Assembly: GCA_946411835.1 (NCBI GenBank)
Contig: CAMKFK010000010.1
Coordinates: 1-44,786, forward strand
From: an uncultured Clostridia bacterium
GTDB lineage: Bacteria; Bacillota; Clostridia; Oscillospirales; Oscillospiraceae
DNA: 44,786 nucleotides
Direction: 5' to 3'
Shown: positions 15,921 through 23,087 of the stretch, one piece after another
Position numbering within the stretch: position 1 is the stretch's first letter
Layout of the letters: the number at the start of each line of letters is the position of its first letter
Translations under genes and position numbers: made by a program
Notes under the pieces: generated by a model
The model's input: the letters and a program-made list of their open reading frames with translations, nothing else
Databases searched by the model: none
Told to the model about the DNA's origin: nothing

Positions 15921-17187
15921 GCTGCCGGAGGTCACGGAAACCGGCGACGCACTGGAAACCGCGGACACCGAAGCTGGCGCACCGCTGTATGAGCAGTACG
16001 GCGACGACTACGTTCCGCCAGAGCAGGAGGACTTCTCCCTGACGGGAACGGGCAAACAGCAGGAGGAGGAACCCGACCCTGTGCCGGAATTGGACGTGGA
16101 GCACGCGCCCGACTTCCTGAGCGACGCATTGGATGTCGCGGTCGTCAGGGAAACCGTGCAGACAGACCATGACGAGGAGCCGAAAACCGACAATGATATC
16201 GAAGATGTTGTCGAGGCTTCGTCAGAACCGAAGCCGCCGAATCCGAGTGCCGCGGAGGAGGAAATTGTACCGTACAGACCGGGACTCATGGCGGAGGGTG
16301 CGGAGCGCCGCGCGTTCTTCGGCCTTGACTTCCGCGAGCTGGATCGGAAGCTCTCTGCACCGGAGCGTCAGGAGTGGAGCAGCATCTACGCCTCGTTCCG
16401 CGGTCACAGCGTCATGACGGGTAAGGTCGCCGGCATCAACCCCACGATGTTCCGCATCAGGGACAGACGTTCGGGCGAGATCACGGAACGCGTCTTCTAC
16501 TGCGCGGTGGTGATCCCGTTCCGCGTTCCCATCCTGATCCCCGAAACGGAGCTGTGGTTCCGTGGCGAGGAGCGCCCGCGCAACGTTACGCGCAACCTCG
16601 GCGGCGCGACCATCGACTTCCTCGTCACGAAGGTTGACCGCGAGAAGAAATTTGTGATGGCGTCGCGTCGGCTGGCGCTGGTGTCCCGCCGCTACTTTTT
16701 CTCCACGAGCCAGCAGCTGAACCGCCCCGGCGCACGGTCGGAGTGCAGCGTTCTGACGGTGGGCAACCGTCAGATGCTCACGACCTGCCACGGCTACGAC
16801 ATCACGCTGACCCAGCGCGACCTCGACTACACGGCGATCCCCGATCTCAAGGCCCGGTATCGCCGCAGCGAGGTGTTGGAGTGCATCGTGAAGGAGTACG
16901 ACAGCCGGCAGAATCATCTAACGATTTCTGTCAAGGAAACCATCCCGAACCCCTATGACGAGGCGGACTTCCGGCATCCGGTCGGATGCAGCAGGCAGGG
17001 CGTGATCGCCGGCAAGTATGGCGGCGGCGTGTTCTGCAATCTCACCGACGGCGTGACCGTCCTGTGCAACTACTCGTTCCAGTACGAGGACGGCGACTTC
17101 CTGATTGGCGACAGCGTCACGGTTGTTATCCAACGCTTCGACTACGAGAAAAAGCAGGTCTTCGGCGAAATCGTGGCAAAGGAGTAA
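15892..17187 (+). CDS. S1-like OB-fold RNA/nucleic-acid-binding protein
   Basis: 431 residues from ATG 15892, chosen because AAGGAGGTTGTATCT precedes it; the longer open frame upstream is the out-of-frame shadow of the previous gene. Residues ~1-130 are strongly acidic and probably disordered. From about 175 onward there are three or four OB/S1-like modules, e.g. SVMTGKVAGINPTMFRIRD, RSEVLECIVKEYDSRQ and RQGVIAGKYGGGVFCNL with DGVTVLCNYSF. These resemble ribosomal protein S1 repeats. It may bind RNA or single-stranded DNA of the element. It is the last gene of the transfer/replication transcript. Confidence 0.7.
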   Translation: MPRKKTVPDELPEVTETGDALETADTEAGAPLYEQYGDDYVPPEQEDFSLTGTGKQQEEEPDPVPELDVEHAPDFLSDALDVAVVRETVQTDHDEEPKTDNDIEDVVEASSEPKPPNPSAAEEEIVPYRPGLMAEGAERRAFFGLDFRELDRKLSAPERQEWSSIYASFRGHSVMTGKVAGINPTMFRIRDRRSGEITERVFYCAVVIPFRVPILIPETELWFRGEERPRNVTRNLGGATIDFLVTKVDREKKFVMASRRLALVSRRYFFSTSQQLNRPGARSECSVLTVGNRQMLTTCHGYDITLTQRDLDYTAIPDLKARYRRSEVLECIVKEYDSRQNHLTISVKETIPNPYDEADFRHPVGCSRQGVIAGKYGGGVFCNLTDGVTVLCNYSFQYEDGDFLIGDSVTVVIQRFDYEKKQVFGEIVAKE

Positions 17188-17196
17188 GGCAAAGAA

Positions 17197-17233
17197 GCCT
17201 CCCCGCCAAGCAAAAGGCGGGGAGGCTGTTTTC
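17197..17233. terminator. Strong intrinsic terminator after the S1-like gene
   Basis: Perfect 11-bp GC-rich stem GCCTCCCCGCC / GGCGGGGAGGC with loop AAGCAAAA, followed by TGTTTTCT on the plus strand. On the minus strand it is followed by TTCTTTGCC, so it also serves the convergent XRE gene. Confidence 0.9.
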
Positions 17234-17234
17234 T

Positions 17235-17558
17235 CTATTCGGCTGTGATCCAGCTGATGAAAAGCCGAACCTTTTCCAAATCGTCGTCGCTGAGTTCGGA
17301 GATACGGTTTTGCAGCGCCACGCGGGCGCTGGGCTCAGGCTCCATCCCGTTGAAAAACTCCGCAGGCGTCATGCCAAAATACTCGATGATGTTGAACAGC
17401 TCCGTGAGCGAGGGCAGCGCCTTCCCGCTGGTGATCGAGCGGATGTAGGAATCGGTCTTGCCGAGGTCAAGGCTCATGCGGCGTTCCGACACATCTTTTT
17501 TCAGCCTCAGTTGGGTGATGCGCTCTCGCAGCAGATCCTGATATGAAGTGTCCATCAT
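17235..17558 (-). CDS. XRE-family HTH transcriptional regulator
   Basis: 107 residues with GAAGGGAG before the ATG pair. An N-terminal Cro/C1 helix-turn-helix (MSLDLGKTDSYIRSITSGK, recognition helix about DSYIRSIT) is followed by a LPSLTELFNIIEYFGMTPAEF segment usual in SinR-like proteins and a short helical C-terminus with an acidic SDDDLEK motif. It is divergent from the gene at 17754. Tandem 10-bp repeats lie between its ribosome-binding site and the shared promoter region, which suggests autoregulation and control of the divergent gene. Confidence 0.85.
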   Translation of the reverse strand: MMDTSYQDLLRERITQLRLKKDVSERRMSLDLGKTDSYIRSITSGKALPSLTELFNIIEYFGMTPAEFFNGMEPEPSARVALQNRISELSDDDLEKVRLFISWITAE

Positions 17559-17570
17559 CGTGTCTCCCTT

Positions 17571-17600
17571 CCGTTACTATCCGTTACTATCCGTTATTGT
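17571..17600. repeat. Three tandem 10-bp repeats, candidate XRE operator
   Basis: CCGTTACTAT, CCGTTACTAT and CCGTTATTGT follow one another directly. The period is one helical turn, so a repressor would dock on one DNA face. They lie immediately upstream of the XRE gene's ribosome-binding site and include a minus-strand TACAAT (17601-17596) that could be its -10. Confidence 0.55.
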
Positions 17601-17648
17601 AGTCTTTCCGGAAGATACAGATGGGAGATTGTACTACTGACATTTGAC

Positions 17649-17676
17649 TTGCAAAAATAGAAGCAAGCGATATAAT
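17649..17676 (+). promoter_or_regulatory. Promoter for the gene at 17754
   Basis: -35 TTGCAA (17649-17654), 16-bp spacer, -10 TATAAT (17671-17676). About 70 nt of 5' UTR follow, ending in GAGGAG before the ATG. A TTGACT at 17644 is too far (21 bp) to be the -35. Confidence 0.6.
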
Positions 17677-17753
17677 TACCAACTATAAGGAAACATAAAT
17701 AATCACATCACCAATCAAGAGAATCCTGCGACAGCAGGCAATGAGGAGAAATC

Positions 17754-18377
17754 ATGAGAGACGATCATTCTTTACCATTCCTCCTGGAGGATGATTTCAG
17801 CGAGATGTACCACCGCGAGGCATACTGCCCGGGCGTCTACTACATTGTTGGGCAAAGGCTCGGCGAAGAGATACCTGCGGAATACTACATCGTGCATCGG
17901 GAGCAGGCACCGCTCTCGGACGCCGCAAAAGCATATGGCGAAGCCGCGAACAGCGACCCCAACCTGCTCATTTATCGGATGGACGATCCGGCGAGCGGGA
18001 GGACGGTCGTTACCTACGAGGTTCAAAAGTACCTTGCCGGTCAGCATTTGCCCTTGCTGGAAAGCGAAGACGTTCTATCGACGGCGATCTATGGCATGGA
18101 GCACCACCCTGAATACTTCGGAGACTACCCCGTTCCGCCCATGACGCCGCGCGGCGCGGTGACGCGGCACAAGCGGCTCGCCTGCGGCGTCTTTGCGCTG
18201 GAGACTGAACGTTTTGAGCGTATGATCGCGGTTTTGTTATCCGGTGTGGTCGTGCGACCTGTCAGACTATACGGTGCAGCAGGCGGAGATGCTGGACAGC
18301 GATTTGCAGCAGGGGATCGACACCACGCACGGCTATCTGTTCTTCCCGGAATCGGCAGGCTGTCTGGCACTGTTTGA
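17754..18377 (+). CDS. Unknown protein, N-terminal part (frameshifted in a T run)
   Basis: Begins MRDDHSLPFLLEDDFSEMYH with GAGGAG 7 bases upstream. The first ~160 residues read as a normal soluble acidic protein (e.g. YCPGVYYIVGQRLGEEIP, DPASGRTVVTYEVQKYL). At TTTT (18232-18235) the frame becomes Arg/Gly/Ala-rich and unnatural. Removing one T lets RMIAV continue into CYPVWSCDLSDYTVQQ of the piece at 18244-18621. The intact gene would then be about 288 codons (17754-18621). No family is recognised. Its divergent arrangement with an XRE regulator suggests a regulated accessory function. Confidence 0.6.
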   Translation: MRDDHSLPFLLEDDFSEMYHREAYCPGVYYIVGQRLGEEIPAEYYIVHREQAPLSDAAKAYGEAANSDPNLLIYRMDDPASGRTVVTYEVQKYLAGQHLPLLESEDVLSTAIYGMEHHPEYFGDYPVPPMTPRGAVTRHKRLACGVFALETERFERMIAVLLSGVVVRPVRLYGAAGGDAGQRFAAGDRHHARLSVLPGIGRLSGTV

Positions 18378-18621
18378 GCTTTGGAGGTTCTACGATGAAA
18401 TCATGGCGTCGGGGCTGATCGACCGCGCGGCGATGATGAACGCAATCTATGTGCATCATCCCGAACACGCGGTGAGGCACAACAAGCGTGAGCAAGAGGG
18501 CTTGAACGACGTAGGAGCGCACTTCTGGCGCTGGCTGGGCTTCGACGTCGAGCCGGAGGGGAAAGAGGAGCGGTTGATCGTGTTCCATACGGAGGGTGGT
18601 ACGGACTATTTGAGGTTCTGA
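18244..18621 (+). CDS. Unknown protein, C-terminal part of the frameshifted gene
   Basis: Natural reading starts near 18235 (CYPVWSCDLSDY) and runs to GTDYLRF at 18621. It contains GYLFFPESAGCLALFELWRF and VGAHFWRWLGFDVEPEG. Nothing supports independent initiation: there is no ribosome-binding site before the GTG at 18244. It belongs to the gene starting at 17754. No catalytic motif was recognised. Confidence 0.6.
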   Translation: MWSCDLSDYTVQQAEMLDSDLQQGIDTTHGYLFFPESAGCLALFELWRFYDEIMASGLIDRAAMMNAIYVHHPEHAVRHNKREQEGLNDVGAHFWRWLGFDVEPEGKEERLIVFHTEGGTDYLRF

Positions 18622-18631
18622 GGAAGAAACC

Positions 18632-18682
18632 ATGGTAACAGGCGGAGAGATTGCAAACAGCGGCGCAACAATTGTGGAATGA
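18632..18682 (+). CDS. Very short ORF after the 17754 gene, possible cut-off gene start
   Basis: ATG with GAGGAAG 7 bases upstream opens 16 codons, MVTGGEIANSGATIVE, ending 3 bases before a terminator hairpin and the edge of the atypical island. It could be a genuine tiny peptide, or the first codons of a following gene replaced when the island inserted. Confidence 0.25.
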   Translation: MVTGGEIANSGATIVE

Positions 18683-18685
18683 AAA

Positions 18686-18722
18686 ACCCGATCATCAGAT
18701 TAAGATAATCTGGTGGTCGGGT
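18686..18722. terminator. Bidirectional terminator at the island edge
   Basis: ACCCGATCATCAGATTA and TAATCTGGTGGTCGGGT form a 17-bp stem with two G-U pairs in plus-strand RNA and a 3-nt loop. The minus-strand exit is TTTTTC, fitting termination of the TetR gene, whose stop codon lies inside the stem. Confidence 0.75.
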
Positions 18723-19239
18723 ATCTTTGATTCTGACGAGCAAGTGCAAAGAGAGCACTCAGCTCTTTTCCGCTTTCCTGCATACCACGTTTGATCCATT
18801 CGAGCATCCAGCCATAAATGCCATAGGCCCAAAAGGATTTCATGTAGGCTTCAAGGTTCTGCATTTCAGGCGTGATCTGAATTGTGCCGATGATCGTTTC
18901 CATCATGATGGAAGACATGCCAGCATTGTAGAGAGTTGTGTAGAAATCCCTGTGATCCCGGTAGAAATCAAACAACGACGGGAACAATGTTTCCGGTGCT
19001 GACTCTGGGTTTGATTCATAAAGCCTGCCCCATTCCTTGATGAGCCGATCCGATTCTTCTTTCAGGATATCTTCTTTGTTCTGATAATTCCGGTAGAAAG
19101 AAACACGACCTATTTCAGCCTTGCTTGTAAGCTCACTGACGGAGATACCTGAGAGAGGCTTTTCTTTAAGAAGTGCAAGAAGTGCAGCGGTGATCTGCTT
19201 TTTTACATAGGTGTTTTTCTGCTCGTTGTTCATATTCAT
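18700..19239 (-). CDS. TetR/AcrR-family regulator
   Basis: About 179 residues from the ATG at 19239 (MNMNNEQKNTYVKKQ); 19233 is an alternative, and GGAGGGAGG lies somewhat far upstream. Residues ~10-55 are the TetR helix-turn-helix (ITAALLALLKEKPLSGISV, then RVSFYRNYQNKEDIL). The rest is the helical ligand-binding and dimerisation domain typical of YbiH/DhaS-like TetR proteins, including a TetR_C-like segment with FYTTLYNAGMSS. It is divergent from two alpha/beta hydrolases. Two near-palindromic operator-like sites lie between them, one overlapping its own promoter, so it probably represses both directions. Confidence 0.88.
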   Translation of the reverse strand: MNMNNEQKNTYVKKQITAALLALLKEKPLSGISVSELTSKAEIGRVSFYRNYQNKEDILKEESDRLIKEWGRLYESNPESAPETLFPSLFDFYRDHRDFYTTLYNAGMSSIMMETIIGTIQITPEMQNLEAYMKSFWAYGIYGWMLEWIKRGMQESGKELSALFALARQNQRYPTTRLS

Positions 19240-19278
19240 GGCGATGAAACAAACCTCCCTCCGGTGTATCATTTTACT

Positions 19279-19320
19279 GAAACACTTGTATCCTCGACTC
19301 TTTCATGATACACTTGTTTC
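19279..19320. promoter_or_regulatory. Two TetR-type operator sites
   Basis: GAAACACTTGTATC (19279-19292) and GATACACTTGTTTC (19307-19320) are near-palindromes of the form GAwACA-CT-TGTwTC, with centres 28 bp apart. A perfect 9-bp inverted repeat GTGTATCAT/ATGATACAC (19264-19272, 19305-19313) overlaps this region. Confidence 0.6.
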
Positions 19321-19333
19321 AACAGTTTGTCAA
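19305..19333 (-). promoter_or_regulatory. Minus-strand promoter of the TetR gene
   Basis: On the minus strand: -35 TTGACA (19333-19328), 17-bp spacer, -10 TATCAT (19310-19305). The second operator site covers the -10 and part of the spacer, as expected for autorepression. Confidence 0.65.
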
Positions 19334-19343
19334 GGAGGTCATC

Positions 19344-20297
19344 ATGAAAAAGGTCATGAGAATCATCGGAGTGATCACTTTAGTCATAGCAGCTATAGTG
19401 GCTGCACTTGTAATCAAAGGCTTGATAGAGGCAAAGAGGACTTCCGTCAAAGAAGATTATTATACAGAGTTCTCTTCTTCCGCGCCCCTTGAGCAGAAGT
19501 ATTCACAGCCCGGTGAATATGTGGTTTTCACTCTCGATGATCTATCTGAGAATGAGACGATAAAAAAGGTGCGTTTCTGGTATCCTTCAGAACTGGCGAG
19601 CAACGATGAAAAGTATCCCGTGATCGTAGTCGTGAATGCCAGCGGGACACCTGCTTTCAAATATGAACCGTGGTTTAAGCGGCTTGCGTCGTGGGGATTC
19701 ATTGTTGTCGGAAACGAAGACCCGCAGGCAGGAACCGGTGAAACAACGTCCATCATGCTCGACTATTTTTTGGATCTGCCGAAGAATCATAGATTGAACG
19801 GCAGGCTTGACACAGAGAACATCGGAATCGTGGGTTTCTCACAGGGTGGAGCCGGAGCCTTAGCAGCAGTAACGATGTACGACAATGGTACAGCGTATAA
19901 AACGATATTTACCGGGAGCGCTGCCTATCCGTTTCTTGCCGGAAATATGGGTTGGAAATATGATGTTTCCAAGATCTCGATTCCATACTTTATGGCAGCA
20001 GGAACCGGAGCAACCGATGATAAAGGTGTGGCTGATATCACCAAGGAATATGCCGGAGTTTCGCCGCTTGCTTCCCTGATTGAGAATTATGAAATGATCA
20101 GCGATGAAGTGCTTAAGGTACGTGCCAGAGCGACCGGCGCAGAGCACGAAGACATGCTTGCTCGGAGTGACGGCTACATGACAGCATGGATGCTGTGGCA
20201 GCTCTGCGGAGATGAAGATGCTGCTGCGGTATTCGTTGGTGAGAATGCGGAGATCCTTCATAACAGCAACTGGCAGGATGTGGAGAAAACCAAATGA
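19344..20297 (+). CDS. Membrane-anchored alpha/beta hydrolase
   Basis: 317 residues. Start ATG 19344 (MKKVMRIIGVITLVIAAIV) after AAGGAGG; an upstream ATG at 19305 falls inside the operator. One N-terminal membrane helix, then an alpha/beta-hydrolase fold: nucleophile elbow GFSQGG (about residues 164-169), the strand before it NIGIVGF, the oxyanion-side segment VVVNASGTPAF, and a late His in TGAEHEDM. It resembles chlorophyllase/dienelactone-type or acetylxylan-esterase-like hydrolases. The substrate is unknown. It is probably TetR-controlled and overlaps the next hydrolase by 4 nt. Confidence 0.8.
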   Translation: MKKVMRIIGVITLVIAAIVAALVIKGLIEAKRTSVKEDYYTEFSSSAPLEQKYSQPGEYVVFTLDDLSENETIKKVRFWYPSELASNDEKYPVIVVVNASGTPAFKYEPWFKRLASWGFIVVGNEDPQAGTGETTSIMLDYFLDLPKNHRLNGRLDTENIGIVGFSQGGAGALAAVTMYDNGTAYKTIFTGSAAYPFLAGNMGWKYDVSKISIPYFMAAGTGATDDKGVADITKEYAGVSPLASLIENYEMISDEVLKVRARATGAEHEDMLARSDGYMTAWMLWQLCGDEDAAAVFVGENAEILHNSNWQDVEKTK

Positions 20298-21322
20298 GTA
20301 GAAAAACAGGGAAAAAGAGACATACCCTATTAATCGTTCTTGCGATCTTACCTGCTGTTCTGGCGACAGCAGCTTTGATCCTTATGATGCACACCCAAAT
20401 TATCGTAGGTACGATCCAAAAGCTGTCGGCCAATACTGTAAATACCATAAACTCCTATGATCCACTTGGCGAGCCGATGGAAGGAATTAAGGATAATGGT
20501 CAGTACATCATTACAGAGGTTAAGTATTCTGAAAACTATCCAAACAGTTTCCTGGATATCACCTACCCGGATGAAAACAGGGAAACAGCACGGCCCACTC
20601 TTATCTACTTTCACGGCGGTGGATTCTTCGGCGGCAGTAAGAGTGTAGGAGATCCCCTCGCTGAAAGTGATGCGACTGCATTGTTGGACGATATCTGTGC
20701 AGAAGGGTTTAATCTTGTCAATATTGATTACGTGCTGGTCCCGGAATACCATTTTCCGGCCCCGCTGATTCAGGCCAACGAGGCGTTTCAGTTTTTGATC
20801 GATCATGCTGATGAATATCATCTGGACATGGAACGGGTGGTGATCATGGGTTCTTCTGCGGGAGCGATTATGACAAGTCAGCTGGGGAGTATCATTACGA
20901 ATCCGGATTATGCTGAGGCCTCAGGTATTTCTCCTGTGCTGAAGCCAGAGCAGGTTAAGGCAGTCGTGCTCGACGATGCGCCACTCGTTTATGATAAATT
21001 CTCATTAGGTACCAAGGTGCTTGTAGGAAACTATGTGAAAGGCTCCATCTTCCTCAGCCGTGAGGAAAAGCAAACATACAACAACATCCTGTGGGTCGAT
21101 TCCAATTATCCGTCAGCTTTCCTTCTGGGCAGCGAGTATTATGTGGATATGCGAGCGATGGGCTCCGCATTAACCATTGCAGGCGTAGAACACGTTTTAG
21201 TTGATCCTCTGGCTGAACGGAATCTTCAAATGCAGCATTGCTTTGTTGCTTCGGAACGTGAAAACGAGGTGGCAAAAGACGCCTTTGACAGGATGATTGC
21301 TAATCTAAAAAGCCGAGTCTGA
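20294..21322 (+). CDS. Membrane-anchored alpha/beta hydrolase, HSL/esterase type
   Basis: 342 residues, starting at an ATGA overlap with the previous hydrolase. N-terminal membrane helix (TLLIVLAILPAVLATAALIL). The oxyanion motif HGGGF (about residue 110) and nucleophile motif GSSAGA (about 186-191) define the hormone-sensitive-lipase/BD-FAE esterase group. A His near the C-terminus in QMQHCFVA could complete the triad. Probably extracytoplasmic and membrane-bound, acting on small esters. It is TetR-linked with its neighbour. Base composition is lower in GC than the conjugation genes, consistent with separate acquisition. Confidence 0.85.
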   Translation: MSRKTGKKRHTLLIVLAILPAVLATAALILMMHTQIIVGTIQKLSANTVNTINSYDPLGEPMEGIKDNGQYIITEVKYSENYPNSFLDITYPDENRETARPTLIYFHGGGFFGGSKSVGDPLAESDATALLDDICAEGFNLVNIDYVLVPEYHFPAPLIQANEAFQFLIDHADEYHLDMERVVIMGSSAGAIMTSQLGSIITNPDYAEASGISPVLKPEQVKAVVLDDAPLVYDKFSLGTKVLVGNYVKGSIFLSREEKQTYNNILWVDSNYPSAFLLGSEYYVDMRAMGSALTIAGVEHVLVDPLAERNLQMQHCFVASERENEVAKDAFDRMIANLKSRV

Positions 21323-21448
21323 TCTTTCGCCATGCTGATGATATTATTATAGCAACAATCTCATAAGTTGAAGCCTAAGGAGAATGAAAAGCAGATGTTG
21401 AAGGAACTGTAGATGGCACGACAACCTCCAGTTTCACAGACGAAAACA

Positions 21449-21485
21449 GCTCCCGGTCACCGGCCACAAACCGATGATTGGGAGC
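21449..21485 (-). terminator. Hairpin downstream of the recombinase remnant
   Basis: GCTCCCGGTCA (21449-21459) and TGATTGGGAGC (21475-21485) form an 11-bp stem with two mismatches that are G-U in one strand. The minus-strand exit reads TGTTTTCG. The segment 21323-21448 between the hydrolase and this hairpin shows no supported gene. Confidence 0.5.
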
Positions 21486-21501
21486 GTTGCATTTACCCGG
21501 C

Positions 21502-21783
21502 TCAGTCCTCGAAGGTTGAGCCGTTTTTGAAGGTGAAGGTCAGGTGGCCATCCGCGTAGGCCGTAGCGTAGTCCAGCAGGCCGCACCAGAGCTTTTCGCT
21601 GAAGGCGGTGACCTCGCCGTCCTGCTGTTTCAGAATCCGGAGGAAGTCCTCCATCGTGCCGCGCCGGTCCCGGATGTCGCTGATCTGCTGTGCGACCGCA
21701 TCCTTCTTGCTCTCAGCCTCCTTGAACTTCTGGCTGAGTGCATCGAAGCGCTGATTGTACTCGGTCTGGTCCTGCGCGACCGT
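21502..21783 (-). pseudogene. C-terminal remnant of a large serine recombinase
   Basis: Read on the minus strand the frame gives a coiled-coil-like stretch (YNQRFDALSQKFKEAESK), then MEDFLRILKQQDGEV, FSEKLWCGLLDYATAYADG and FTFKNGSTFED before the stop at 21502. This is the usual end of Bacillota large serine recombinases (TnpX/TndX type). There is no catalytic domain: homology ends abruptly near 21783, where a plus-strand fragment begins. It marks the former edge of another integrated element. Confidence 0.8.
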
Positions 21784-21974
21784 ATGCTGAAAAGCTCTAT
21801 CGTACAGTCCTTCACTGGAATATGGATCTGCCGCTGAATAAAATGCTGCTTTATCAGAGGATGGGAAATATGATGGGGCTGCTGCTCTACATAGCAGATT
21901 ACCCGACTGATGCGGACGAGCAGACGCTTGCCGATCAAATCCTTTTAATGGCTACCGCCGACAGTAATCGGTAA
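21783..21974 (+). pseudogene. C-terminal fragment of an unidentified protein
   Basis: From the recombinase junction a natural-looking frame reads YAEKLYRTVLHWNMDLPLNK, then LYQRMGNMMGLLLYIADYP and ends LADQILLMATADSNR. The upstream part of this frame is the shadow of the recombinase remnant, so the true N-terminus is missing. The composition is that of a helical soluble protein; no family recognised. Confidence 0.45.
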
Positions 21975-21980
21975 CAAAAA

Positions 21981-22025
21981 ATCAAGACGCAGGCAAAAGG
22001 TTAATCCTTCTGTCTGCGTCTTGAT
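21981..22025. terminator. Bidirectional terminator before the diguanylate cyclase
   Basis: ATCAAGACGCAG and CTGCGTCTTGAT form a perfect 12-bp stem extended by partial inner pairing (AAAAGG/CCTTCT). On the minus strand it exits into TTTTTGTTACC, a good intrinsic terminator for the cyclase gene. Confidence 0.8.
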
Positions 22026-22039
22026 ATTTACTGTATGTT

Positions 22040-23017
22040 TCAACCTCTTATAAAGCCTACTCTACCGTTTTCCTTCACCTGATACAGTGCTGTATCCGCA
22101 CGCCTCATGCTTTCCCTGAGATCACGTTCGTTGACGGCGTAGCCGATAGAAACAGAAAAGCTGAAATCCCCGCATTGAATCTCTTCCCGCATGGATTTCA
22201 TACATGCGATGGCGCGCTCCTCGTTATGATCCAACATAATCACAAGGAACTCATCACCACCCATACGGAATATCAGGTCAAACTGTTTGTGATAAAAAAC
22301 CGATTCCAAGCGCCTTGCAAGCATGCGCAGCGCATCGTCTCCAGCAGCGTGTCCGTAACCGTCGTTGATGCTCTTGAATTTGTTTACATCCAGCATGATC
22401 ACGATGCACGGCGTATCATTATGCACAAACTCGCTCAGCATATGGCGATTATAAAGTCCGGTGAGCTGATCGTGATGCGCGACAAAACGAAGCGCATTCA
22501 GGTTTTTCTGGTATGCGTCCACCTCCATGATCCAAAACCAGCTGAATAAGTGCTTCTGTCCCGCGTGTTCCGCCGCAAGAGTTGCCTCCTCCGGCGCTGC
22601 CTCATAGAGGAGCTGGACACAGTGCGTCCATTTGACAAGATTCTCATCGCATCCCTTCTGTGAGGAAGAGCCCGGCTGAAAGCTTGAAAGATAGTCGAAG
22701 GAGTCAAAGCAGCGCCCCTTTGAAAAACGCCTCCTTGCCGCGTCCTCCGAGAAGAACACCGCCGCATTCAAGGTGTATTCGTCCATCACGAAATTTTCAA
22801 GTATCAACTTGACAACCGTCTCCCATTTACCTTCCCGATCCGCCGAGATCAACTTATTCCGAAAGTTTTTGCCGATCATGACCGGGGTAAAACGACCTGA
22901 ATCAAAATCGACCTTGCGCAAGCCAGCATGCTCCTTTGCGTCATCCTCATCCTCATATCCGAGGACCTGCGCGGTCTGCCAGGCAAGGATCTTTTGAATG
23001 GCTTCCAGTTCATTCAT
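22040..23017 (-). CDS. Diguanylate cyclase (GGDEF)
   Basis: 325 residues from ATG 23017 (MNELEAIQKILAW), with AGAGG ~10 bases upstream; starts further upstream lack such a site. Residues ~1-160 form an unassigned sensor-like region without membrane helices. The C-terminal ~160 residues are a GGDEF domain: HDQLTGLYNRHML, IMLDVNKFKSINDGYGHAAGD, and the active-site signature RMGGDEFLV, all intact. The product makes cyclic di-GMP in the cytoplasm. No upstream RxxD inhibitory site is evident. It belongs to the atypical island, not to the conjugation genes. Confidence 0.93.
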   Translation of the reverse strand: MNELEAIQKILAWQTAQVLGYEDEDDAKEHAGLRKVDFDSGRFTPVMIGKNFRNKLISADREGKWETVVKLILENFVMDEYTLNAAVFFSEDAARRRFSKGRCFDSFDYLSSFQPGSSSQKGCDENLVKWTHCVQLLYEAAPEEATLAAEHAGQKHLFSWFWIMEVDAYQKNLNALRFVAHHDQLTGLYNRHMLSEFVHNDTPCIVIMLDVNKFKSINDGYGHAAGDDALRMLARRLESVFYHKQFDLIFRMGGDEFLVIMLDHNEERAIACMKSMREEIQCGDFSFSVSIGYAVNERDLRESMRRADTALYQVKENGRVGFIRG

Positions 23018-23051
23018 AAAGCACATACCTCTTTTCACCCGTTGCAGGAAT

Positions 23052-23080
23052 ATGTTATCAGAAAAGTAGGCATTTATCAA
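23052..23080 (-). promoter_or_regulatory. Promoter of the diguanylate cyclase gene
   Basis: On the minus strand: -35 TTGATA (23080-23075), 17-bp spacer, -10 TAACAT (23057-23052), about 35 nt before the ATG. Confidence 0.55.
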
Positions 23081-23087
23081 ATATTAT

